A stretch of 64,000 nucleotides of DNA from Paulinella micropora (taxonomy: Eukaryota; Cercozoa; Imbricatea; Euglyphida; Paulinellidae): positions 124,001 through 188,000 of the forward strand of contig WBZZ01002847.1 of assembly GCA_019918135.1 (NCBI GenBank). Reading direction: 5' to 3'. The notes beneath the pieces were generated by a model, which worked only from the letters and a program-made list of their open reading frames with translations, searched no databases and was not told the DNA's origin. How positions within the stretch are numbered: position 1 is the stretch's first letter; each line of letters opens with the position of its first letter. Below, piece by piece: positions 34,451 to 45,814 of the stretch. The translations under genes and the position numbers were made by a program.

Positions 34451-36186
34451 ATGAAGCAGCTGCTAAACTACCAGGCACGTGCCGGTTTGCAGGAAATCGT
34501 CTTGTCCGGCCTAGAATCACGAGACCTACACCTAACAGAAGCTCCGGCCAGGCCCGTGGTTCTCGCGCCCCTGCCCGACGCGTGCCAAGGCTTGGCGGAA
34601 CGGCTTCCGCCTCTGCGCCATCAGGCGCAGAACAAGTACCTCGACATCCGCGTCCGCGTCCCGGGTGTGGACTCGGCGGGGGCTTGCGCCCTGATCCAAG
34701 CCGCCCTGTTGCACGCCGATGAGCTTGAAGTACATGGTCTGCTGCAGTTGCCAGAGCCGCCCCCCGGCGCCGGCAGCTGCTGCAGGGTCATCACCGCCTC
34801 GTGCATTACGCTGGTGAACTGCGGCCCGCCGCCACGGCCGCGCCGGGCTTGCAGCAGGTCTGGGACCTGTCGAACTCACAGCGCGGGCAGGTGTGGGGGC
34901 AGCTGCACCTGCGAAACAGCCCTGCTTGCAGCCTCAAGCTATCGAGCAACAGCCTAGTGCTCTGCCTGACACTTGACACAGATTCCGGCGGTCGCTGCGA
35001 CCTCTCGCAACGTGTCCAAAACGTCGACTGGGCCTACCTGCAGAACCTGGCGTTGATATGCTCGGGGTCCGAGCCGGAAGCGCCCATTTTCTCGGCTGCG
35101 CTGGCGGCTACGAACCTGTCCGACCTTTCGCTAGAGTACACGCCCAGACAGCAAGACTTGGACGAATGGCACAAGGGGCTCCCAGAGCAGTTGAGCGCAA
35201 TATTATGGGCAGAGCGTGCCCAAGACCTGGTTGACATTATCAAGCGCTACACCAGGCCCGATCCCGCGACACGCGCCCTGACAGCAGAATCACTGGAACG
35301 GCTGGCGTTGGCGCGCCCAAGAAGCAGAACAGCCATCAGCCTCAAACGTTTCCAACTGGCGCCCTGTGTCCTGCCTTGGCTGCAAGCCGCGTTCGCCGAG
35401 ACCAAGGATGGCGTCAATGCGCTGGAACTCGTAGCCTGCGAATTGCACTCGGAATTGGACTCAGCGCAGCTGGCAAAACAGCTGCGCGTCTGGCTGCCGT
35501 CGCTGCAGGTGCTCTCTCTGGAAGGCTGCCGTTTCGCAGACGACGCGTTCTGCTGGGAGCTCTTTCGGCCCCAGCACACGCTCACGCAGGCACTGCAGTT
35601 GCAGAAATTAAACCTAACTGGCACGAGCGTGCAGCGCTTCCGCCTGCACGCCGCCCGGCTGGGGCAGGAGCTGCGCTGCTTGTGCGTGCCTAGCCTGCAG
35701 GCCCTGCCCACGAGCGAGCATAAGCAAACAGTGTGGACTCACTTGCAAGAGCTGGTTGTGGCAAAGCCCTGCCGGGTCCAGGACTGGGCGGCGCTTCTGC
35801 GTGCGCCGAGGCCCAGGCTCCCCAATCTGCGCAAGCTCCAGCTCCAAGTCGAGGCGCACGCAGAAGCTGTGGCAGACATCTGGCTTACCACCGCGCAGCA
35901 ATGCCCGCAACTGCAACATTGGGCGGTGCGTAACCAGAAACATGGCATGAGTCTCTCCCTGGCCCGCCGCTTGGCTCAGATGGCGGCGGGCAAGCCCGTG
36001 CAGGAAGCGCGGGCGAGCTGGGTGCTGGATCTCCGAGGTAGTCGCTTTAGCTACCAAGAGCTCTTGCCATTCTTGCAGAACGAGAACCTGCAGTGTCTCT
36101 TCGACCTGCCAAGCACAAAAAGCAACGTGTATTTTGCACGGATAGCCAGCTACAAACAAAATAAATACATACAACGCCTCCACTAA
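34451..36186 (+). CDS. Leucine-rich-repeat protein, one likely intron
   Basis: The ATG at 34451 opens a leader that is protein-like to about residue 120, then passes into the frame ending at 36186. A 41-base GT-AG intron at 34814-34854 with acceptor CTTGCAG joins them (564 residues). The long frame alone starts at a GTG. Leucine-rich repeats cover the C-terminal 350 residues (LQVLSLEGC, LQKLNLTGT, LRKLQLQVE). It resembles the proteins at 17194 and 21815. No clear F-box. AATAAATA just precedes the stop. Confidence 0.65.
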
Positions 36187-36371
36187 GCCACCCCGCCCCT
36201 TCCATGCCCCTTTCCTCTCCCTCTCTCAGTTCTTAGTAGCATTCCCTTCTCTTCCCCTCTCCCCCCCCCCGGGGAGGACGTTTGTAAACAGTGCAGATCT
36301 GTTTTCCAAACACACGCCGGATTTTCTGAGGCTATTACAAATACTTTATACTTTTTAAAAGAGAACCTGCC

Positions 36372-37098
36372 ATGGACAGCACCCTAAGACCTTGTTCGCG
36401 GGGCTCGCGGTGTGTGCAAGGGGCCGCGCTCGATGTCAAGCGTTCAGTGCCCAAGGACTACGCTATCGTCAATGTCGCCGGTCGGGACATGTTCGTCACT
36501 AGTAAAGAATCCAGCGCCTGGGATATCATCAAGGAGCTGGGCACCCTCGACAGCAAAAAAAAGGTGTTGTTTATCGATCTAGAACCCAAGGTTTTTGCCG
36601 TGCTGTGGCGCTACATATCGCCCAGTTGCATCATCGATCCAGCTTCGTGCGCTATGCGGCTCGGCGCGGGCGAAATTGTTGAGAGTCTGCTAGACGGAGG
36701 CGTAGTGGACATATGTACGCCGATCGCATTGGGTTACACTGCGCTGTGGTGCCTCCCGCTGCCTAGCAAGTGATCGTTACAAGAAACCTGTGATCACCTT
36801 TTATGGAAACTCTACTACACTGTGCTGCAAACACAGCTGTGGTACATGGAATGAAAATACAAAAACTGTCGCGTGCATTGACCACACACAAAACGCATGG
36901 AAAGTTGAGCTTTCTCGCGATGGTTCTGGGCCACGAATAGAGCCACAAGGCAAGTCCGACCAGGCGGTCACGCTTTGGAAGCCCAAGGTCAGCGGTATCG
37001 AACAAGCGCGAGGAAGGGCAGTTTACTATGTACTTGTGGCGCTGCAAAGAAAGGGCAAATTGTCCGAGTTCAAGCATTATAAAGACTACTTTTGTTAA
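36372..37098 (+). CDS. BTB/T1-domain protein, one likely intron
   Basis: ATG at 36372 with TATA-like 'tttatactttt' upstream. Residues 28-105 fit a potassium-channel-tetramerisation-type BTB domain: AIVNVAGRDMFVTSKES, then VLFIDLEPKVFAVLWRYI. Such KCTD-like domains form oligomers and often bind cullin 3. A 52-base GT-AG intron at 36715-36766 joins this to the frame 36767-37098, otherwise without an ATG, giving 224 residues. Without splicing the first protein stops at 36773. The C-terminal part is unassigned, with a CCKHSC motif. Confidence 0.65.
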
Positions 37099-37164
37099 AA
37101 ACGTAAAAACAAACCAAGGTATTTACACTTTTTGTTTAAACAAAACTAGAATCCGCGCCGAGCT

Positions 37165-37914
37165 TTAATAAAAAGGGAAGTAGAAATTGTCATCGGGAAG
37201 CATGTACAAAAGTAGGCCGGACAAGAAAAGAGCAAGTAAACTTAGCAGCAGAAATACAAACTTTAGTTTGTCGCACTTATTTATGAAGTATAGACAACAA
37301 CAGCTGTATTCCCCTCCGTAACGCGTTCGCTTTTCATTGGACCAAACAAAGTACAACATGCACAGGAAAACAAAGGCAGCAAGCACTAGCAAAGTGACGC
37401 CAGAGATATAAAATTTGTTAGCAAGGCAACTAAAACCGATCGAGTACGAAATAACGCAGGCGCCGCTGCAGCGTGCCTGCCAACTGATGGTAAGGTCGGG
37501 GTGTGCAACTCGGTCCGAGCTCTTAATTGTGTGCATGATGCTTTTCCTGCCATTGCCACAATTAACCGATTCTTCAGCCCAGCCTGCGTTGCCCTTGTGT
37601 GTATCGAACGTTATGTTTGTCACGTTGGAGCTCTCGTCTAGATTGTACCAAAAATAGAATGTGCGCAAAAGCCTGCATTGGATAAGCGAGGCTTTGTCAA
37701 AGGGCTTGAGGGACCCGTTAATCACGCTGCCAACGGAGGAGTTGTCGTGCATCCATACTGAGCCAAGCGGTGATTGGGCTCTTGTGCAGGCTTCGTCCCC
37801 TGAAATATCCGCTTTGTCTTCCCGCAACTCGTAGACTTTACTTGTCGTGGAGGCGGCTTCCGCCAGACGATCGCACCAGACCAAGAATAAAACAACAAGG
37901 CACGTGTGGTGCAT
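37165..37914 (-). CDS. Membrane glycoprotein with signal peptide
   Basis: 249 residues from the ATG at 37914. Residues 1-20 are a signal peptide (MHHTCLVVLFLVWCDRLAEA). An ectodomain of about 150 residues has several N-glycosylation sequons (NSS, NGS, NVT, NIT) and six or more cysteines. Two membrane spans follow near residues 165-190 and 220-242, with a cysteine-rich loop between them. A virion or host-surface membrane protein is likely; no family is recognised. The gene is AT-richer than most plus-strand genes. Confidence 0.7.
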   Translation of the reverse strand: MHHTCLVVLFLVWCDRLAEAASTTSKVYELREDKADISGDEACTRAQSPLGSVWMHDNSSVGSVINGSLKPFDKASLIQCRLLRTFYFWYNLDESSNVTNITFDTHKGNAGWAEESVNCGNGRKSIMHTIKSSDRVAHPDLTISWQARCSGACVISYSIGFSCLANKFYISGVTLLVLAAFVFLCMLYFVWSNEKRTRYGGEYSCCCLYFINKCDKLKFVFLLLSLLALFLSGLLLYMLPDDNFYFPFY

Positions 37915-38154
37915 TTCTTTTACAATTGTACTTACCCCCCCAAGTAAGTACAAAAAAACGATGTTCACAGAAACTCTTTTTCGCGCGCCCCTTCCCCCCC
38001 CCCCCCCGGCGCCTCTTCTTCTTTCGCTGCTTTGCGGAAAGCCCCGCCCCCTTCGGTCAGGCTGAGCTAATCTTGTGTAAATGCAAGCAGTTCCATATTT
38101 CTATGTTCAACTCTTCCGACAACATACCATTCAGCCTTGCTTGACTACATCGAC

Positions 38155-38490
38155 TTATTTCCTTTTTGCAGAGGCGGCGACGTTGGCCAAGTTTTCGAGC
38201 GCTGCAGTAGGCTCTGAACGTCGTGGCTCCTGCTGTTCTGAGCGCCTTGCTAGCCCTACGCCCCACGGCGCCATAGTCTCTAAAGAGACCCCAGGCAGTA
38301 GCTCTTGTAAGCGTCCTTTGAGGCCCTCCAGTTCCATTTGCTCTCTTTCAAGTTTCTTCCGTATAATAGGCAGCGCATGACTTGGGGGCAAATCCCCCAA
38401 GTGGTTATCAAACAACTGCAAGTATCGTGTACAGAAATTCTGCAGTTCCAGTTCGAGCCTTTTCCTCTTTACTCCTTTAGTGTCTGTCAT
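38155..38490 (-). CDS. Small coiled-coil protein
   Basis: 111 residues from the ATG at 38490, whose start overlaps the end of the upstream gene by 14 bases in another frame. A basic N-terminus (KRKRLELEL) is followed by a leucine/glutamate helix and a short basic tail. No family recognised. The overlap suggests a shared transcript or tight packing. Confidence 0.55.
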   Translation of the reverse strand: MTDTKGVKRKRLELELQNFCTRYLQLFDNHLGDLPPSHALPIIRKKLEREQMELEGLKGRLQELLPGVSLETMAPWGVGLARRSEQQEPRRSEPTAALENLANVAASAKRK

Positions 38491-40464
38491 AATGCCTTGC
38501 AACGTAAGAAACAGAGTATTCCCATTCAGCCCAGAATTTTTGCTGCAGCACGCCAAGGCTACCCGTTCCTTCCCACCACCGTTTCCACGTATCTTTCCAT
38601 TTGTTCTGAGTTTGGTCCAAAGCGTTTGTACGCTTAAGTTCTTTGGTTTCAGTAGTTCGGCTTGGAACTTTTCTGCTTAAGCGTTTGTCTTGTGCTTTCA
38701 CGACGTCATTTTTCATTTTGTCAAACATTGCCTCTGGTGACTGGGCTTCCTCCCTTTGTGTTCCTAAACTTTTGTATTTTTCTTGTAGCTGCTCGACGAC
38801 ACGTTGCCCTTTTTCTATTTTCTTCTTAAGCTCTAGGAATCGCCTTTCGACAGTAATGTCGATCACTTCATTGTCTTGTGCTGGGTGCGTGCGCGAAAGA
38901 GATAGATAAGATGTTGCGCGGGCTCGCACAAGGAGAAGAAGACACTTGCAAAAGCAACGTACGTCGTGTGCGCCAAAGCTGGGATAAGCCAGCACTAATT
39001 CTTTCATTTCGTCGACCCTGCGGAACCGAAACATGTCGGGGTTGCGGGGGTGCTTTTCTATGAAGGCGCTCTCGTACAAAAACCTTGCCGTCGGCTGGCC
39101 TGTGCTAAAGTAGCTAACACCGCCGCCTGCGAGTGGTGGTACGCTGAGATATCGTGCGGCACGGAACAGGAAACCGTCGTATCCTCGTATCCCAGCTTTG
39201 CTCTGGCACAGGTCGTCGTACCACCACTCGCAGACAATGGTCAGTGCTTCGCTAAGTACAAGATTAGGAGACTCTAGCATCTTGTTCCAGTCCACGTGTA
39301 ACTTTAGCTTGTCCCAAAGCACTAGGAAATAGCTCGGCTTTAGGCGCGTGAAACCATTGGCCACAGCGCTGAGTAAGTTAGCTAGTTTTACTACTTCCGT
39401 GTTGTTTGTGTATGGGCTGGCGTCGAAATCGATCTGCATACAGAATTCAGGTGCTATGTCCTGGAGCAAGAACTTGCGGAATTCGTTGCTGTAAATCGTT
39501 CCTTCTGGCGTCCAATTAAAGAATAGAACTTGTGCTTTCCCAGAACTTCTAACATCGCGTCGACCAAAGCCTGGAAAAGAGTTGCGCCAGGAAATTCTGA
39601 GATTTCTTGGTACGTTAACAAGGTTGTCTCTGTTCCAGTGCTGCTGCCCTTCACAAGCTCTGTAGCAACCCAATAGTTTTGGCGCTGTAGGTAGCTTTGC
39701 TGTCGTTGCGCACTGACTGCTTCGCTTGTTGTCTTCGCGTCATATCGCTATGAATACCAGACCATACACCTTAGGCACTAATTCACGTTGTTGTAAGTGT
39801 CCAAGTAGCTGCAAATAATCAATGAGCGGGCCAATCAGCATTGGCCCGCTCATTGATAGATTAGCTGCTACGTGTTTTAGAACCAAATTGCTGTCGGCCA
39901 GCCTAATAACAGTGTCAGCTAGCATCGTCGGCGGAAAGGTTCGGCCAGCCTTGCAACTTTTTTTTGGAGAGACTGAGGCAAGGAATTCGGTGGGCCAGAG
40001 GCTTTGAGCTTCTGTATTAAATTTGGCGCTATTTCTACCAGCTCGAACTCCAGATCAGTCGCCACCAGTTTGTCGGCAGAAAGGTGGTGTCGGAGCTTGA
40101 TTGGACGCCAACGTTCGATAATCACATTCACTCTTTCGGGTGATATCAGTCCTGGGTGATCCTTTCTGCTTGTTCGGTGGCTTTGGCATAGCTTGTTAGT
40201 AGCATCTGTCTGCTGAAGATAGTTTGTCGACGCCCGTCTACTACGTCTGTTGATCCGGTCTATGCACTTTGTTACGGCTGATCCTCCATCGTGTGTTGTT
40301 GTTTGTTGTTTTTCTTGTAAAGCTCTTACATAATTGCAGTAGTTACAATTTCGTATTTCTCGCTCCACTCCTCCCCCCTCCTTCCCTCCTCCCTTTGCCC
40401 CCCCTTTGCCCCCCCCCCCATCCGAAGATGTATATTTTCGCCTAGCTATGCTTTTATAAATCAT
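38477..40464 (-). CDS. Unknown protein read in several frames, probably spliced
   Basis: Four protein-like segments follow one another on the minus strand without room for separate promoters: 40464-39919, 39925-39740, about 39760-39510, and 39510-38477. The last switch fits a 65-base GT-AG intron at about 39541-39605. The second-to-third switch fits an intron with donor GTGTATGG near 39750. The first switch lies near an A8 run at 39960 and is unresolved. The N-terminal part has NCNYCNYVR and a glycine-rich stretch; the C-terminal third is a charged coiled coil. It could also be two genes or a decaying one. No family recognised. Confidence 0.45.
39129..39232. repeat. 16-bp inverted repeat inside a gene
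   Basis: 'tgcgagtggtggtacg' (39129-39144) and 'cgtaccaccactcgca' (39217-39232) are perfect complements, 72 bases apart, within a protein-like frame. Confidence 0.8.
39818..39857. repeat. Perfect 18-bp hairpin inside a gene
   Basis: 'atcaatgagcgggccaat' pairs perfectly with 'attggcccgctcattgat' around the loop CAGC. It lies within a minus-strand protein-like frame (SMSGPMLIGPLIDY). Confidence 0.85.
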
Positions 40465-40489
40465 TTTTTAGGTATTTTTTCTGTTTTTA

Positions 40490-41524
40490 TTAAAAGAGAG
40501 TCTTCCTTGTAATGTCTTGGTGCCCTTCCTCGGCTCCGGGGCATCGCCAAGACAGTTGCCGAAGACACGCTAGCAGCCTCTGTTCATACTGCCGCAAACA
40601 CTCAAGGTTCGTCTGCGCCGACCGCCGACGAACCTCCAACTTCGACAGGCGCTCTTCCTGCCACTGCCGCAGCATCAGTTGTAGCCGCGCCTTGCCCTTT
40701 GCCTCGAGCTGCTGTCTCTGCCACAGCTGCCGCTGCGCTAGCTTCTGCTGCTGTTCGAGGTGTTGTTGGCCTAGCTGCTGTCGCTGCGCCAGCATGCTCC
40801 TGTTAGCATCCCCACGCAGGGCCTGCCAGTCGGAAGACTCGTGGTGCCTCTGCGCGTACCGCTCCAACACCCGCTCGAGTTCTTGCCGTTCCTGTTCGTG
40901 CCCGTGCCCGAGCGCGTCTTTCTCCTCTTGGTGCTGCGCCTCGAGTTCTGCTTGCTCTTGTCTGTGCCGCATGGTGAGCCCCGCCTGGTCCTTCTGAGCC
41001 TGTGACACTAACCTCAAAAGTAGCTGCTTGATATTTTCCTGTTGCCTCTGTGCCTTGGCCATATTTTGTTCACCCAGCTCTAGCCCTAGCCGCGCCCGCG
41101 ACAGTCTTGCTTGCAGCAGCCGTCGGAACTTATCCAGGTCGGTATTAATCTGCCGCAGCTTTTCCAGCCGCGAATCCAATTCCTGTTTTTTCTTCTGTGT
41201 ATTTTCTATCGATAGCCGCAGTGTTTCTAGCCCTTGCCTCGCCGTGGCTGAAGAAGTCTGGGGCTGCTCCGGGGTGTCCTCGCGCCCACCCGCAACCTCG
41301 ACTTTAGATAAAGCCCAGGCCTTCAGCTGGGTATCACGAATGACCCGCACACAAGACTGGCGCTCTTTGCTGAGCTTTTCAAGCTCCTGGTCAACTACAT
41401 TTAACGCTGCGGTGTACCAGGGCTGCTGTGCAGCCCTGGTACAGGGCTGCAAGCAGTCGACCTCTGTCCTTGGTGAACTGTTGCAAGAACCACCGACCTT
41501 TCTGTCGGCTAACAAGTCTGACAT
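40490..41524 (-). CDS. Long coiled-coil protein
   Basis: 344 residues from the ATG at 41524. Residues 60-330 are nearly continuous coiled coil rich in Q, E, L and R, with repeated QRQQL/EQQ motifs. The N-terminus has a few cysteines. Its end lies 25 bases from the next minus-strand start, with CTTTTAATAAAAAC bridging them. A structural or scaffold role is plausible; no family recognised. Confidence 0.7.
   Translation of the reverse strand: MSDLLADRKVGGSCNSSPRTEVDCLQPCTRAAQQPWYTAALNVVDQELEKLSKERQSCVRVIRDTQLKAWALSKVEVAGGREDTPEQPQTSSATARQGLETLRLSIENTQKKKQELDSRLEKLRQINTDLDKFRRLLQARLSRARLGLELGEQNMAKAQRQQENIKQLLLRLVSQAQKDQAGLTMRHRQEQAELEAQHQEEKDALGHGHEQERQELERVLERYAQRHHESSDWQALRGDANRSMLAQRQQLGQQHLEQQQKLAQRQLWQRQQLEAKGKARLQLMLRQWQEERLSKLEVRRRSAQTNLECLRQYEQRLLACLRQLSWRCPGAEEGHQDITRKTLF
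41415..41443. repeat. Perfect 13-bp hairpin inside a gene
   Basis: 'gtaccagggctgc' and 'gcagccctggtac' flank the loop TGT, inside the coiled-coil gene 40490-41524. Confidence 0.85.
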
Positions 41525-41750
41525 AGAAGAGAGCTCCTTGCTCCTTAGTCTAGATACCTTTTTTTGGGGGGAAGAATACAAAACAATAAAGAAAGACTGA
41601 CAAGGGGCGGGGAGCAAGAAAAGGGGGTCGAGGGCCCGAACGCCATGAAGAGGGGGGGAGGGGCACCCCCCCCCTCACGCGCGCCACACAAGGGGGGGGG
41701 CGCCCGCCCCTTCTATAAAAAAAGAGGGAGAGCCCAGCAAAGAATAAAAG

Positions 41751-44266
41751 ATGCCTACGAGTGGCTGTCGTCGTCGCCGTCGCGTGAACTCTTCCAGCTC
41801 ACGCAAGCAAGCTAAAACTGTTGTGAGTAAAGGAGATGAAGGCGAAGACGATGATCAAGTCCCCGAACAAGACCTTCTCGGCGAGTTGAGCACGAGGTTA
41901 AAAGAGGTCTTGTTAGCTAGGGTTCAAGAACACGTTAAGCGCTGCGGACAGCGGCGGCCGCACGGCTGCCGGCTGCAGCAGCAGCCGGCAGCGGTCGACC
42001 CCCGATGTTGGCTTGCACAGGGCACGTACAATATAGTCTTGTTTCCCGACGCCAACACAAAGGCGCAAGTGCACCGCTGGAGTTTCCTTGCCTATGACAA
42101 CGACACTGTGGCGGATGCGCGCGTAAGCTGGGCCAAAGCGCTGCGTGACGCCGGGATTGGCGCCTCCAAAGACTCTCAATACCAAAGGATCTCAGACGCT
42201 GAACTCCAGAGTTTTATAGAGACTTTCAAAGACTTGAAGGACAGGTGTCGTGACACACTTCAGCAGAGATGCCCTGCTGATTGCAAGAAAGACCTTGAAG
42301 AGCAGATAAAAAAGGTTAACCAGAAAACGAAAAATGCGAAAGTGCTCATGGAAAATCTTGCCGGCGAGAGCAGCTGCGCATTTTATTTGTTCCGTGACAG
42401 GGCCGAATATGCCGGAAATGACCTACAGGCTTGGCTCCAGGCCTTGGGTCGAACGAGCAACGCACGGCACTCGGCCTGGAAAGCTACTTACGAGGTAATC
42501 CAAAAGTATGCAAAGCTTTTTGTACAACGGCTCGCATCCGAACCGGAAAGCGATGCGCTGGTGGTTGATCTGCAGCTGGGCAACTTCCTGGTGTATGAAT
42601 CACGGTCGTCGTCGTCGGGAGGCCAGCTGCGCGTTCTGTTGGGGGACGCAGATATGTACGAGGGCCTGAACAACGCACCGGCGAGTGAGCTGAGTCTAGG
42701 CTCCCTGGAACTTTTGTCGGACGAAACCCTCGTGGCTGGGGCACCTGCAGAGGTTTCGGGGAGGCTAACGCTTGGCATGATGGCAACCCTGCTAGCCAAC
42801 GCCAAGCCCAGACTGGAGGAGGTAGACAAACACCAAGCCTTTGAGGACGGGCTCACGGTGCTGCGACAAAAATTAAAAGAATTAGCTGCGCCGCCCCCAG
42901 AGCGAGCCCAGCTGCTCAGCAGCGCCATCTCTCTTGTCGCCAACTTGCACTTCCAAGCACAACCAGCGTACTACACTTTCTCAGAGCTGCTCAAACATTA
43001 TGTAGAAGCCAAAACGAATCTGGTTGGTTATCACGAAATACAGGGCAACCAGGTTCGCAGAGCCAACTTTGCACAGCTGCACGACCTGCAGCAGAGAGGT
43101 TCGGCAGCCCCGACGGCTGCAGCAGAGAGGTACCTAGACCTTTTGAGCGAGGCCTTTGCTTGTGCAAAATGCCGCCGCTCCAAAGAAAAGGTTTGGGCTG
43201 CTTGCCTTGAGAAGCTCCGAGAATTCAAGAGTCATCATGTACCAGAATGGGTAGAAAGCTGTGACATCCAGGCAGGTCTGCTGATCCAACTGCAAACGTG
43301 GAAGGCAGGCTCTGGCTCCCTCAGAGCGGAGGCTAGAGGCGAGACACTGATGTTTTGGAAGCAGCCCCGGGGGACGCGCAGGCGCACTGACATTGCTACG
43401 TTTGGCTTTGTCGACTCTGGGCTCTATGCCAAGTGGAGCAAAATTTTCTGGGAGAATCGGATAGGGGTAGGTGAAGTTGGCAGCTCAGTGCCTATCGGTA
43501 CATCAGAGTTTAAAGACGCGATCGACAAGATGCTGTCCGTTCTAAAGCAAGATCCTCCTCCAGGCGGCGACAGCAACTTTACAGAAAGTGCCAGTAGCTT
43601 GCTGCAGCGCGCCCGCGAGTCTAAGAACGAGAGCAAAGCTCTTAGGCTGGTCTGCTACACGCAGTCCAACGACAATGGCCTCCTGACGGACTACTTGATG
43701 GACAGCAGCGTGGCGGGGCAGGCGTGGGAAAGGGTATTGTTGCTTATGCACAGATACGCACGCCTGCTCTGCCGCCAGGCTAACGAGGCCCAGCCAATGT
43801 GCCTGTTGGGGCGCTGGGATCCTTCGCACGTAGTGGTGTACCACTACGTGCTGGTGGTCGAAATGTGGTCAAGGTTCGTCTCTTGGATACCCTGTTGCTT
43901 GGTCGACAATCCCTTGCACGGGATCTCTGCACAGAAGGTAACGCGCAAAAGACCCAGCCGGGGCTGGCGGCTTTGTTTTATTTAACACTATTAGCCAACG
44001 GCGCTGAGCGCAGTCTGTTCGGACCCGGGCAGAGCCGCCAACAGGCGCTGGCGCCTTTGCTAGATTTGCTCGGATCTTGGGAGGCGAAGGATTGGAGAAA
44101 ACTACTCGGACTGGGCCCGGGGCTGGCGGTGAAGCTTGAAATGGCGAGCGAGCACGGACTGGCACGGCTTAAGTGTATTAGCGATCTGTGCCAAGAAGGA
44201 CGAGATCGGCAGTTGAATGAAGTTGTAAATGCGGTCTGGTCTGGTCCAGAGATTTTTAAATTTTAA
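41751..44266 (+). CDS. Double kinase-like protein, one likely intron
   Basis: The ATG at 41751 opens a frame to 43985. A 38-base GT-AG intron at 43836-43873 (donor at 43833 also possible) moves it into the frame ending at 44266 (825 residues). The first half has LAQGTYNIVL (glycine-loop-like), then DLQLGNFLVYE and LGDADMYEG, standing for the catalytic DxxxxN and the DFG. The second half repeats this: GRWDPSHVV followed across the junction by VRLLDT. Without the junction the second kinase lacks its metal-binding aspartate. Motifs are degenerate, so one or both may be pseudokinases. TTTTAATAAAA overlaps the final stop. Confidence 0.6.
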
Positions 44267-44302
44267 TAAAAAATACGCTTATACCTTGCCTGGCTTGCCT
44301 GG

Positions 44303-45601
44303 CTAGCTGGCTGGGCTAGTTTCTGGCTGGTGGAGCGATTGCCAGTAGCGAACCTGCAAGTTGTGTATTTCCATGGCTTTCCGCAGGGTCTTGAGGTCGG
44401 GCAAACGTTTGGCCAGTAGACGTGTATCAAGATGGATTTCCTCTGCTGTACGCTTAGATTCAAAGGGCACGCTGCCCCTAGATTTGTAGACATAGGCGGC
44501 ACACACGTCAAGCACAAAAGTTCGCAGGTCGGCGTACCCGAGCGCGGGGCCGCGCTCGCGCTCCTCCTGCACCGCTAGCAGAGCTCTGGCCGCAAGACCT
44601 GCCGCGCAGCTCGCGTGTGGTAGAAAGTCTGTTCCGTTCAGCATGACGGCGCGCAACCAGGCGCTGACGCCGCCGGGGCAGCGTCGCAAGAAGTCATAGA
44701 CCTTGTTCAGGTCCAGCAGAAACTTGCGACGGAACGAGACTAAAAAGGACGGTCTCTCGCAGGCCGGGTCGTACTTCGACAGGGCAATGAGCCCGAGCGC
44801 TAGAAAATCGGTGTCGACCGTGTCGAAGAGAACGCGGCAGTCGGGCAGGGCCGCGCGGGTGCGTTCGGCCCACCTGAAACAGCCCAGGTCTGCCTCCCCC
44901 TCTTGCACCGCGCTGTAGCGTCCCTGGCGCCAAACCAGACGGCCCCCTGCTCGCTCTGGCTCGAGCGCCCAGCAACCGCCGGCGCAGCCTAAATCGAGCA
45001 CTACCAGTGGGTAGGCGGCCTGCGCTCGGCTGTTGTCCTCTTTGCCTGCAAGGGCGGCTAGGTGCTTCCAAGCCCCTGCGTCCTGCAGCTTCTCAGAGCG
45101 CAAGAGCAGATCTTGGACGTGCTGTAGCAGTAGAGGGCGAGTCTGTCGCTCAGCCAGCAAGTCCTCTGCGTGTGCGCCCGCGATAGCTTCCCCGTTGTGC
45201 AGCAGCCTGTCGTTCTCCTCTGCGACCTGGATCTGCTCGGGCGGGGGCAGCTTGCGCGGGTCACGCGCAAGTCTGGCACGCGATTGCGCACGTTTCTGTT
45301 GGGCTGCTTGCTTCAGTGGCGTCGTGAGCGCAGGCTTGTCGGCCACCAACACCACCGCACAAGTCAGCGGGTGCTCTTGGAGCACGCGCGTCACCAGCGT
45401 GGGCGCCAACCGCGCCCAGATGTCGGTTTCGCCCTCTGCACGTCGCTTGGCGGCCTCTATGCACAGGTGCTGTAGGCAAACCAGCGTGTCCTGCACCACC
45501 ACCAGCGGACCGCCCGCGGCTGGTACGGCCCCGAGCTGTCCCGCGTGCAATGCTTCGGGGCTAATGTCTTCCAGCATCTTCCAACCTCCATAGAGACCCA
45601 T
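44303..45601 (-). CDS. XPG/FEN-like 5' nuclease
   Basis: 432 residues from the ATG at 45601. The start MGLYGGWKML matches the MGxxGLW start of XPG-family nucleases, whose N-terminus forms part of the active site. VVLVADKPALTTPLKQ fits the FVFDGKxPxLK motif, and VDTDFLALG fits the internal acidic ...DTDxLxxG block. These enzymes cut flaps and 5' ends during replication and repair. The C-terminal part is family-unlike. The gene stands head-to-head with the PD-(D/E)XK nuclease at 45815, with a shared 213-base promoter rich in (GA)n and G runs. Confidence 0.65.
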   Translation of the reverse strand: MGLYGGWKMLEDISPEALHAGQLGAVPAAGGPLVVVQDTLVCLQHLCIEAAKRRAEGETDIWARLAPTLVTRVLQEHPLTCAVVLVADKPALTTPLKQAAQQKRAQSRARLARDPRKLPPPEQIQVAEENDRLLHNGEAIAGAHAEDLLAERQTRPLLLQHVQDLLLRSEKLQDAGAWKHLAALAGKEDNSRAQAAYPLVVLDLGCAGGCWALEPERAGGRLVWRQGRYSAVQEGEADLGCFRWAERTRAALPDCRVLFDTVDTDFLALGLIALSKYDPACERPSFLVSFRRKFLLDLNKVYDFLRRCPGGVSAWLRAVMLNGTDFLPHASCAAGLAARALLAVQEERERGPALGYADLRTFVLDVCAAYVYKSRGSVPFESKRTAEEIHLDTRLLAKRLPDLKTLRKAMEIHNLQVRYWQSLHQPETSPAS

Positions 45602-45814
45602 TTCTTCCTCTGTGCGTGTCTGTCTATCCACTCTTGCTCTCTTTCCTAAGATGCTGCACGCGGGACAAGACAGCGACAAAGAAAAGAAGGGAAGAGAGAG
45701 AGAGAGAGAAAGAGAGAGAGAGGGAGAAGGGGGGGGGGGCGGGCTGGCCCTCCTCCCTCCCTCCGTCCCCCCCGACAGTCCCCTTCCTGATTCTTGCGGG
45801 CAAGGAAACTAAAA

